The notes beneath the pieces were generated by a model that searched no databases, was not told the origin of the DNA, and was given only the letters and a program-made list of their open reading frames with translations. 55,657 bases of DNA from the NCBI RefSeq assembly GCF_000349565.1, contig NZ_KB714609.1, forward strand, positions 128,785 through 184,441, in the 5' to 3' direction. The position numbers and the translations under genes were made by a program. Source of the DNA: Curtobacterium flaccumfaciens UCD-AKU. Lineage in GTDB: Bacteria; Actinomycetota; Actinomycetes; Actinomycetales; Microbacteriaceae. Positions 42,349 through 48,971 of the stretch are shown here, one piece after another (the first letter of the stretch is position 1; each line of letters opens with the position of its first letter).

Positions 42349-43632
42349 ATGACTCGCCCAACCAGCATCGTCGACAACCCCCTCGTCCGTCAGGCTCCGA
42401 TCAGCGGCCTGTTGGCGCTGTCTGCGCTGCTCAGCATCGTGATGCCGTCGTTGCCGATCACGGCCCACCACCTGTTCGCGGCGAGTCTGGTGTGCACGGT
42501 GGTCGCGACCCTGATGAGCGCCGTCCCCGCGCTCGTGCACGGCGCCGCCTGGCTGGTGCCGGTCCTGCTCACCGTCGACTTCGTGACGATCGCGCTGCTG
42601 CGCACCGGGACGGGTTCCGGCTCGTCGCTGTTCACGGCGATCGTGGTGCTCCCCGTGGTCTGGTGGGCGTCGCTCGAGGGCCGTCGCACCGTGCTCTTCG
42701 CGATCGCGGGCATCGTGCTCGTGATCCTCGCGCCCTACGTCCTGACCCCGTCCGACGCGCCCGGCCCGAGTGAACTCGTCCGTCTGGGCATCCTCGTCGT
42801 CGTGTTCGGCACCGTCGCCGTCGTCGTGCACGAGCTCTCCCGCCGGGCCCGACGCAGCCTGCGGTCCGCCGAAGCACGCGAGGGCAAGGTCCGTGCCGAG
42901 ATCGACCGGGCAGCCGCGGTGCAGCGTTCCCTGCTCCCGACGACGACGGGCCGCATCACCGAGGACGTCGTCGTCGCCGGTGCCTGCCTGCCCGCCCGGA
43001 GCGTCGGCGGGGACTTCTTCGACTGGTACCCGACCAACAGCGGCGTGGCGGTGAGTCTCGGCGACGTCATGGGCAAGGGCGTCGGTGCCGGCCTGATCGC
43101 CGCAGCGGTCCGGTCGACGCTCCGGAGCGCCCGGACGGTCGACGACCCGGCCGAGGCGCTGAAGCGGGCGTCCGACGGCCTGAGCGCCGAGGGCATCGGG
43201 CCCGACCTGGCCTTCACCACGCTGTTCCACGCCCGGATCTCCGATGACGGCACCCTCCGGTGGTCCGACGCCGGGCACGGGCTGAGCTTCGTGCTGCGGG
43301 CCGACGGGCACGTCGACCGACTCCGGTCCGGCGACATGCCGCTCGGGCTCGGCATCCGCGAGGAGTGGGTGACGGCTGAGAGCACCCTGGAGCCGGGCGA
43401 TCTGCTCGTCTCGTTCAGCGACGGCGTGCTCGACCTGTACGAGGGGCTCGAGGAGACCATCGAGGCGGTGGCCGAGATCGCGCGCGCCGGACGTGACCCG
43501 CACGCGGTCGTGCTCGCCCTGTCGGCCCGCGCCGACGAGGTGCCGCACGACGACGACGTGACGGTGATCGCGATCCGTCGGCAGCCGGTCCAGGTGGACG
43601 CGGCGCGACCGCTCGCGCTGCACGCCGACTGA
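42349..43632 (+). CDS. Membrane SpoIIE-type PP2C serine phosphatase
   Basis: A 427-residue protein with about six N-terminal TM helices (residues about 20-165), a short coiled linker (REGKVRAEIDRAAAVQRSLLP) and a PP2C/SpoIIE phosphatase domain. Metal-binding motifs are seen: SVGGDFFDWYP, LGDVMGKGVGAGLIAA, DAGHGLSFVL, FSDGVLDLYEG and HDDDVTVIAI. This RsbU-like layout usually dephosphorylates anti-sigma-factor antagonists or other partners in response to a membrane signal. No anti-sigma pair lies next to it. TAACCT lies 9 nt before its ATG. Confidence 0.92.
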   Translation: MTRPTSIVDNPLVRQAPISGLLALSALLSIVMPSLPITAHHLFAASLVCTVVATLMSAVPALVHGAAWLVPVLLTVDFVTIALLRTGTGSGSSLFTAIVVLPVVWWASLEGRRTVLFAIAGIVLVILAPYVLTPSDAPGPSELVRLGILVVVFGTVAVVVHELSRRARRSLRSAEAREGKVRAEIDRAAAVQRSLLPTTTGRITEDVVVAGACLPARSVGGDFFDWYPTNSGVAVSLGDVMGKGVGAGLIAAAVRSTLRSARTVDDPAEALKRASDGLSAEGIGPDLAFTTLFHARISDDGTLRWSDAGHGLSFVLRADGHVDRLRSGDMPLGLGIREEWVTAESTLEPGDLLVSFSDGVLDLYEGLEETIEAVAEIARAGRDPHAVVLALSARADEVPHDDDVTVIAIRRQPVQVDAARPLALHAD

Positions 43633-43798
43633 CGGCGGGTCCGCGGGACGCGTGAGACGGGCCGCGGGCCGCGGGCCGGATTGGTACGCGCCGCCGCTCG
43701 AACCCGAATCGTGCGGCGACGCGTGCAGACGGTGCGTCTGCCCTCGGACGCCCTAGCGTCCTCGGTCTGTGGGGTGACCCGTCGGGCCACCGGGCGGG

Positions 43799-44281
43799 TC
43801 AGTGGACCAGGTCGAGCTCCCAGACAGGCGGCACGTACGCGCGGGACCAGCCCTCGCGCAGGCGCGTCACGGCGCGGTCGAAGGCCTCGAGCAGGTCCAT
43901 CTCCGGCCGCACCATGGACTGCAGCTGCAGCCCCTCGTAGGTCGCGAGCAGCTGCTCCGAGCCGCGAGCCGGCTCCATCGTGCCCGGCTCACGCCCGAGC
44001 AGCACGTCCCGCTCCAGTGCGTGCTGCACGAAGGCGTGGAACCGTCGCCACCGGGCGTGCAGCATCGGCGCGAGCGGGTGCTCGGGCGACGCCGCGATGT
44101 TCAGCGTCGCCGTCAGGAAACGTGCCACGACATCGAGGTCCACCCCGGCCGCCGCTGCGACGACCCCGGGGGTCACCTCGTGCAGGGGGCGGGACCGCAG
44201 CGCCGTGATCATCCCGATGATGGCCTCGCCCCGCAGGGAGGGGTTATCGGGGCTGGTCACCAGCGGCGGCTCGATGTGCAT
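43799..44281 (-). CDS. TetR-family-like transcriptional regulator
   Basis: A 160-residue protein whose N-terminus forms a TetR-type helix-turn-helix (RGEAIIGMITALRSRPLHEVTPGVVAAAAGVDLDVVARFL). A helical ligand/dimer domain contains HARWRRFHAFVQHALERDVLL and LLATYEGLQLQSMVRPEMDLLEAF. The ATG at 44281 gives the usual short N-terminal arm. A longer start at 44389 exists but would overlap the -10 region of the divergent lipoprotein gene and is less likely. It could control the lipoprotein. A TGACCCG/CGGGTCA inverted repeat (43775-43801) overlaps its stop and may terminate it. Confidence 0.75.
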   Translation of the reverse strand: MHIEPPLVTSPDNPSLRGEAIIGMITALRSRPLHEVTPGVVAAAAGVDLDVVARFLTATLNIAASPEHPLAPMLHARWRRFHAFVQHALERDVLLGREPGTMEPARGSEQLLATYEGLQLQSMVRPEMDLLEAFDRAVTRLREGWSRAYVPPVWELDLVH

Positions 44282-44386
44282 CCAGACACTGCACCAGCCC
44301 GTGGCCGCTGCGACCAGTCCCCCGAACGGGAACGTGCGTTCCCCGGACAGGGGCCGAACGCCCTGGTCTCGACGGGTCGCGTGGGT

Positions 44387-44392
44387 CATACT
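44387..44392 (+). promoter_or_regulatory. Candidate -10 element for leaderless lipoprotein mRNA
   Basis: CATACT lies exactly 6 nt before the ATG at 44399, and no ribosome site is present. It argues against the longer TetR start at 44389. Confidence 0.35.
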
Positions 44393-44398
44393 CGGCCC

Positions 44399-44938
44399 AT
44401 GCAGTGGGGACGGATCGCACCGGTCGTGGCACTCGTCGTGTTGCTCGGCGGCACCCTGGCCGGCTGCGCCACCGAGACGAGCGGCGACGACGACGCCGGC
44501 CCCACGGGTCCGAGCACGCAGGCCGGGCCGCTGCAGTCCGGGTTCTGCGCCGACTACGTCCCGCTGAAGACCTCGGCCGAGCGCCGCGACGCCGCCGACC
44601 TGGTCGTCGACGCCGACGTCACCAAGACCGACCGGACCGTCGAGCTCCAGGGGATCTACGACGTGTACGAGGCGACGGTCACCGACGTCCCGAAGGGCGA
44701 CGAGGACGCCTCGGGTCCGAAGCCGGGCGACACGATCCAGGTGATCAGCACCTCGGACCAGTGCGAGACGAGCGGCGAACCGGTCGAGTACCTCGAGGGC
44801 GACCCCCTCGCCGACGAGGGCACCTTCCGCCTGTACCTCTCCCCCGCCGACGACGACGGGGACGCCGGCGGCGCCGGGGACGCCGCCGTCTGGCGACTCG
44901 TCGTCCCCGGCGCCGCCGAGCCGCAGCCCGCCGGCTGA
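44399..44938 (+). CDS. Hypothetical lipoprotein
   Basis: A 179-residue predicted lipoprotein with signal peptide MQWGRIAPVVALVVLLGGTLAGC and lipobox Cys23, then an acidic Gly/Asp/Thr linker. A domain with two or three conserved-looking Cys (SGFCADYVP, SDQCETSGE) follows, and an OB-like stretch LVVDADVTKTDRTVELQGIYDVYEATVTDVPKGDED. That stretch resembles proteins in which a secreted domain follows a VxAxV pattern. No family is assigned with confidence. It is divergent from the TetR-like gene. Confidence 0.75.
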   Translation: MQWGRIAPVVALVVLLGGTLAGCATETSGDDDAGPTGPSTQAGPLQSGFCADYVPLKTSAERRDAADLVVDADVTKTDRTVELQGIYDVYEATVTDVPKGDEDASGPKPGDTIQVISTSDQCETSGEPVEYLEGDPLADEGTFRLYLSPADDDGDAGGAGDAAVWRLVVPGAAEPQPAG

Positions 44939-44985
44939 CACCGCATCCTGCAGCCTGACGCAGCAGCCGGCTGACACCGGGTCGA

Positions 44986-45657
44986 CTACGGCTGCTCCGG
45001 CACCGTCACGATCCGGTTCTGGTACGCCCACACCACGGCTTGCAACCGCGACCGCACGCCGAGCTTCGGCAGCATCCGCGCCAGGTGCGACTTGACGGTC
45101 GACACCTCGAGCACGAGCGCCACCGCGATCTCCTCGTTCGACATCCCCTGCGCCAGCAGCAGCAGGACCTCGCGCTCGCGGGCGGTCAGCACGCCGTCGG
45201 CCCGGTCGCCGGACACCGGCTGCAGGCTCCGCCGTGACACGAACTCCCGCAGCACCCGCCGGGTCAGGGCCTGGTCGAGCGTGCCGTTGCCGGCGGCGAC
45301 CTGCCGCACGGCGTCGACGATGGTGTCCGGCTCGGCGTCCTTGAGCAGGAACCCCGAGGCACCGGCCTCGAGCGCCCCGAACACGTAGTCGTCCAGGTCG
45401 AACGTCGTCAGCATGAGCGCCGGGATCGCCGGATCGGCGTCCGGCGCGCAGAAGATCCGCGCGAGTTCGATGCCGTTCATCACCGGCATCCGGATGTCCA
45501 GGCAGGCGACGTCGGGTCGCGTCTCGCGCGCCAGCGCGAGCGCCTCGCCGCCGTCGGCGGCCACGCCGACCACCTCGATGTCCGGCTCCGCGCCGAGGAG
45601 CGCGGACACCCCGGCGCGGACCAGGGGCTGGTCGTCCGCGACCAGCACGCGGATCAC
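44986..45657 (-). CDS. NarL/LuxR-family two-component response regulator
   Basis: A 223-residue response regulator. The receiver domain has the acidic pocket ADD (residues 7-9), the phospho-acceptor Asp54 in ACLDIRMP, Thr84/85 in LMLTTFD and Lys106 in GFLLKDA. The C-terminal GerE helix-turn-helix is LTAREREVLLLLAQGMSNEEIA...STVKSHLARMLPKLGVRSR. The GTG at 45657 overlaps the kinase stop as GTGA. It is the partner of the adjacent histidine kinase. The regulon is unknown; the linked CPBP protease is an attractive target. Confidence 0.95.
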   Translation of the reverse strand: MIRVLVADDQPLVRAGVSALLGAEPDIEVVGVAADGGEALALARETRPDVACLDIRMPVMNGIELARIFCAPDADPAIPALMLTTFDLDDYVFGALEAGASGFLLKDAEPDTIVDAVRQVAAGNGTLDQALTRRVLREFVSRRSLQPVSGDRADGVLTAREREVLLLLAQGMSNEEIAVALVLEVSTVKSHLARMLPKLGVRSRLQAVVWAYQNRIVTVPEQP

Positions 45658-47093
45658 GCGACCACCCCGGTGCCGCCGGCGGCCTGCGTGGGTGCGGCAG
45701 GTGCCTCCCGGCCGAGCGCCAGCTCCACCAGCCATCCGCCGGTCGCGGTCGGGCCGGTCTGGAGGCGCGCCCCGACCAGGTCCGCCCGCTCACGCATCCC
45801 CCGCAGGCCGTTGCCGCCCGAGGGAGAGGTCCCCGCTGCCGGCGCGGTGGCGGGTGCGTTCTCCACCCGGATCACCGCCCGGGTCGCGTTGCGGTCGTCG
45901 ATGGTGACGGTGCACGGGGCGGACGGGGCGTGCAGGGCGGCGTTGGCCAGTGCCTCCTGGACGGTGCGGTAGGCGGCGAGCTGCGCGAGCGGGCCGACGC
46001 CGTCAGCGAGCGGCCGGTCCCCCGGCAGCACGTCGAGCCGGACGTCGCTGCGGAACCGGGCTCGTTCGGCCAGGTCGACGATCCCGGCGACCGTCTCGAC
46101 CGCACGCTCGGCGGGGGCGTCGTCGCGGAGCAGGCCGACCAGGCGGCGGAGGTCCTCGAGCACGGCCGTGCTCTGCTCCCGCACCTGGCGGGCACCCTCG
46201 TGGGCACGCTCCGGGTCCGCGTCGATCTGCCGGTCGATGACCGCTGCCATCAGTGCGATCCCGGACAGGTGGTGCGCGGCGATGTCGTGGAGTTCGCGGG
46301 CCATCGCGGCACGCTCACGGGACACGGCGGCGTCGACCAGGGCGTCCTGCTCACGGTCCACGGCGCTGGCCTCGGCCGTGCGGGCGACGCGGACCTCGCG
46401 GCGGGACTGCACGAGCAGGGTGACCAGCAGGGGCAGGCCGACCGCGCCGATCGCCTGCAGCACGCCCTGCCCGAGCGAGCCGGACACGGCGGTCGTGGCG
46501 TCACCGGCGGTCGTGGCGTCACCGGCGAGCGCGAGCACCACGTTGCCGGCTGCCACCAGGGCGGCGGCGACCACGAGTGTCGGCCAGAGGCGGGCCAGCG
46601 CCACGCGGAGTGCGGCGACGACGACGCCGACGAGCACCGGCAGGGCGGTCAGGCCGAACAGGTCGGACGACTGCGGGGCGAGCCCGGCGACGAGCACCGG
46701 GAGTGCGGCGACCACGATCAGCGCGGTGCGGGGTGCCCGGCGGGTGGCGAGCAGGGCGGCGGACTGGGCCAGCAGGCCGAGGGCCAGGATGGTCCAGGCG
46801 GCGGAGAACACTGCGGGGACCCCCAGCGCCAGGGCGGGGCCGTCCGGTTCCAGGCTGTCCAGGGGCGGCAGGCCGAGCAGCAGCCCGAGGGCGACGACGG
46901 CCGTGCCGAGGGCGACGAGGACGTCGACGCGGCCGGCGCGCTGGGCGGGTCGGGGCGACTGCGCGGGCTGGGCGGGCTGCGTGGGCTGGGCCGGCTGGGC
47001 TGGCTGGGCTGGCTGCGCGGGCTTGGCCGGCTGGGCCGGCTGCGCGGCCGGCTCATCCGGTGCGCGCAGCGCGTCGTGCTCAGCGGGTGCCAT
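45654..47093 (-). CDS. Two-component sensor histidine kinase (NarL-partner type)
   Basis: A 479-residue membrane kinase. The first 50 residues are a cytoplasmic Pro-Ala-Gln repeat tail. Five or six TM helices follow (about 56-226), then a HisKA_3 dimerisation helix with phospho-acceptor His269 (MARELHDIAAHHLSG) and a HATPase with QEALANAALHAP and GNGLRGMRERADLVGARL. There is no extracellular sensor domain, so it probably senses within the membrane. The ATG at 47093 overlaps the end of the CPBP protease gene by 14 nt. TAGGAT lies 6 nt before this ATG. Confidence 0.93.
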   Translation of the reverse strand: MAPAEHDALRAPDEPAAQPAQPAKPAQPAQPAQPAQPTQPAQPAQSPRPAQRAGRVDVLVALGTAVVALGLLLGLPPLDSLEPDGPALALGVPAVFSAAWTILALGLLAQSAALLATRRAPRTALIVVAALPVLVAGLAPQSSDLFGLTALPVLVGVVVAALRVALARLWPTLVVAAALVAAGNVVLALAGDATTAGDATTAVSGSLGQGVLQAIGAVGLPLLVTLLVQSRREVRVARTAEASAVDREQDALVDAAVSRERAAMARELHDIAAHHLSGIALMAAVIDRQIDADPERAHEGARQVREQSTAVLEDLRRLVGLLRDDAPAERAVETVAGIVDLAERARFRSDVRLDVLPGDRPLADGVGPLAQLAAYRTVQEALANAALHAPSAPCTVTIDDRNATRAVIRVENAPATAPAAGTSPSGGNGLRGMRERADLVGARLQTGPTATGGWLVELALGREAPAAPTQAAGGTGVVA

Positions 47094-48054
47094 CGTTGGA
47101 TCCTACGAGGCGGGCGCGGGTGGGGACCGGTGTGTCGAGGGGCAGGGCGCGTCGGGCGGGGTCGTAGCCCAGGCGGCCACGGGTCGCGACGAGCAGCACC
47201 ACGGCGGCGATCGTCGACATGATCGTCAGGCCGATCATCAGCGTGCCGGCGGTCATGCTCGGGTACATCTCAGGGAACAGGGTCGAGATCGTGTTGTTCA
47301 CGCCGACGTGCAGCAGCAGGGCCAGGGGCAGGCTCTCGCGGGTCTTGTTGAACACCTGGATCATCACCACGTTGAAGGTGATGGTGAACAGGGCGAACAC
47401 GACGGGCTCGCTCCAGTGCGCGTTCGGCCACCCGCCCCAGTCGCTGAGGTACAGCGGCATGTGCCAGAGCGCCCAGATCGGACCGAGGATCGCCGCCGCA
47501 CCGAGGCCCCCGAAGCGGTGCTGCAGGCGGGGCAGGGCGAAGTCGCGCCAGCCGGGCTCTTCGCTCAGACCGGTCGAGAACAGCTGGATGATCAGTCCGG
47601 GCACGAGCATGGCGAAGGCCAGGCCCGAGGGAGCCCGCACGTCACCACCGGCGAACGGCAGCGCGGACACGACGATCAGGGCCGGCACGACGACGAGCGC
47701 CAGTGCGTACCAGTACCAGGCGACCCGCCAGCGGAACAGTCGCCCCACCCAGCGGCGCAGGCCTGCGCGACCGTCGGCGACCGCCGTGACGATGAACGCG
47801 CTGCCCAACGGGCCGAGGAGCGCACCGGGCAGGACGCCCGTGAACTGACCGCTGCCCAGGACCTCGGGGAAGTGGATGTCCCACACCCCCATGCCGTGCG
47901 GGGACAGGATGTACGGCACCCACGCGAGCCAGCTCAGGCCGAGTGCCATGGTGAAGAAGGACACGAGCGGGTGCCGGGCGATGAGGCCGCGGACACCCCC
48001 TCGGTCGCGGGCGGCGGTGCCGGCGGGAGGCCGGACTTGGGTGGTGTTCGTCAT
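47080..48054 (-). CDS. CPBP-family intramembrane metalloprotease
   Basis: A 324-residue membrane protein with about eight hydrophobic segments and the CPBP motifs SEEPGWRDFALPRL (EExxxR), WALWHMPLYL (His) and LHVGVNNTIS (HxxxN). The ATG at 48054 has TAGCGT 7 nt upstream. It forms one unit with the following kinase and regulator genes through overlaps, so the two-component system may sense or control this protease. Substrate unknown. Confidence 0.9.
   Translation of the reverse strand: MTNTTQVRPPAGTAARDRGGVRGLIARHPLVSFFTMALGLSWLAWVPYILSPHGMGVWDIHFPEVLGSGQFTGVLPGALLGPLGSAFIVTAVADGRAGLRRWVGRLFRWRVAWYWYALALVVVPALIVVSALPFAGGDVRAPSGLAFAMLVPGLIIQLFSTGLSEEPGWRDFALPRLQHRFGGLGAAAILGPIWALWHMPLYLSDWGGWPNAHWSEPVVFALFTITFNVVMIQVFNKTRESLPLALLLHVGVNNTISTLFPEMYPSMTAGTLMIGLTIMSTIAAVVLLVATRGRLGYDPARRALPLDTPVPTRARLVGSNDGTR
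47100..47105 (-). promoter_or_regulatory. Candidate internal -10 element before the histidine kinase
   Basis: TAGGAT on the minus strand lies exactly 6 nt before the kinase ATG at 47093, within the last codons of the CPBP gene. It would allow separate leaderless expression of the two-component pair. Confidence 0.35.
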
Positions 48055-48370
48055 GCAGACGACGCTAGGAATCATCACGCCCGGGGACGACCGGCTTCGG
48101 GACGCACCTGCGGGAGTTCCATCGAAGGATGCAGGTGCTCGTGGTCGTGTCCGGGCTCGTGCTCGTGTCCGGGCTCGTGCTCGTGTTCGTGTTCGTGCTC
48201 GTGGTCGTGTCCGGCGCTCCTGAACACGCCGTCGTCTTCGTCCGACGCCCCCTGATGCGCGAGACGCCGCCGAATCCGGAGGCGTCTCGAGCGTTCGGCG
48301 GCGTCTTCGCAACACGCCGTCGTCTTCCGAACCGACTCGCCCGCACGACGCCGGCGTCTCGCGGGTCCGT
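48055..48370. repeat. Intergenic repeat island B, no gene
   Basis: This 316-nt interval lies between two minus-strand genes. It contains degenerate GTGCTCGTGTCCGGGCT-type tandem repeats (about 48135-48212), the direct repeat AACACGCCGTCGTCTTC at 48223-48239 and 48311-48327, and between them a palindrome core at 48260-48290. That core matches element A (11394-11424) at 29 of 31 positions in the same orientation. The open frames through it (Val/Leu-rich on plus, His/Glu-rich on minus) are repeat artefacts. Confidence 0.8.
48062..48067 (-). promoter_or_regulatory. Candidate -10 element for the CPBP-kinase-regulator operon
   Basis: TAGCGT on the minus strand lies 7 nt before the ATG at 48054, with no ribosome site between. 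Confidence 0.4.
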
Positions 48371-48862
48371 TCAAGCAGCGCGCTGTGCGGCCACGTGGGC
48401 CAGGACGACGGGGTCCTCGCAGCCGCGGGCGAACCCCAGGATGCGCCGGTCGATGTCCCGCTGCAGCACCAGCACGCCGATTCGCTCGGCGATCGGCGCG
48501 AGCCACTTCGGCCGGCACGTGAAGTTGTAGCGCCAGACCGCGAGCGTGTGTCCGGGCTGCCCCTCGGCCGCCGTGAAGCGCCAGCCCCCGCCCATGCGCT
48601 CGAAGAACCACGAGCCCTTCGTCATCTTCATCCCCACGTTCGACGGCGGGTGGTACGAGACGTACTCGCTCTCCATCGCCAGCCCGAACCGCTGCACCGT
48701 GTACGTCCGGACGCCCTTCGCCGGCACGGTGGCCCCGTCCATCAGGTGCTGGCGGCGGATGAAGGGGTCCCAACGCTTCCGGATCGCCCCCTGTGTCTGC
48801 GAGACGGCGAAGGCCACGTCGGGCTCGACCGGGACGACGCAGCGGGACTCGACGACGGGCAT
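48371..48862 (-). CDS. SRPBCC-superfamily protein
   Basis: A 163-residue START/polyketide-cyclase-like protein, probably a soluble hydrophobic-ligand-binding fold. The N-terminal strand ESRCVVPVEPDVAFAVSQTQGAIRKRWDPFIRRQHLMDG and the middle GSWFFERMGGGWRFTAAEGQPGHTLAVWRYNFTC are typical. The C-terminal long helix is VLVLQRDIDRRILGFARGCED. The ATG at 48862 follows GAGGATGACTC. It appears monocistronic. The ligand is unknown. Confidence 0.82.
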   Translation of the reverse strand: MPVVESRCVVPVEPDVAFAVSQTQGAIRKRWDPFIRRQHLMDGATVPAKGVRTYTVQRFGLAMESEYVSYHPPSNVGMKMTKGSWFFERMGGGWRFTAAEGQPGHTLAVWRYNFTCRPKWLAPIAERIGVLVLQRDIDRRILGFARGCEDPVVLAHVAAQRAA

Positions 48863-48908
48863 GAGTCATCCTCGCACTTGGCGGTCGCGCGGGCCTCCCC
48901 CACGCGGC

Positions 48909-48950
48909 GGACGTCAGGCCCGGTGCCGACCGGCACCGGGCCTGACGTCC
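48909..48950. terminator. Strong hairpin terminator
   Basis: 19-bp arms (48909-48927 and 48932-48950, containing GACGTCAGGCCCGGTGCC) enclose a 4-nt loop, downstream of the anchored surface protein gene on the minus strand. Confidence 0.85.
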
Positions 48951-48971
48951 CGCGATCCCGCGGGCCTGCGG

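Noticed and set aside
43681..43720. Short tRNA-like sequence with a CTCGAACCCGAATC stretch
   Set aside because: No full cloverleaf, anticodon arm or acceptor pairing could be built.
44281..44389. Longer TetR start at 44389
   Set aside because: It would give a 36-residue unusual N-terminal arm and collide with the divergent lipoprotein promoter only 10 nt away.
44930..44979. Direct repeat CCGGCTGACACCG around the lipoprotein stop
   Set aside because: Two 13-nt copies in a G+C-rich stretch are too short to interpret and have no symmetry or context suggesting function.
48129..48530. A plus-strand frame starting with a Val/Leu-rich, signal-like segment
   Set aside because: The hydrophobic stretch comes entirely from the tandem repeat, and the rest is antisense to the SRPBCC gene.
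48075..48869. A His/Glu-rich (GHEHEPGHEH) minus-strand extension that looks metal-binding
   Set aside because: It is another frame of the same DNA repeat, out of frame with the SRPBCC gene and lacking its own start or domain.
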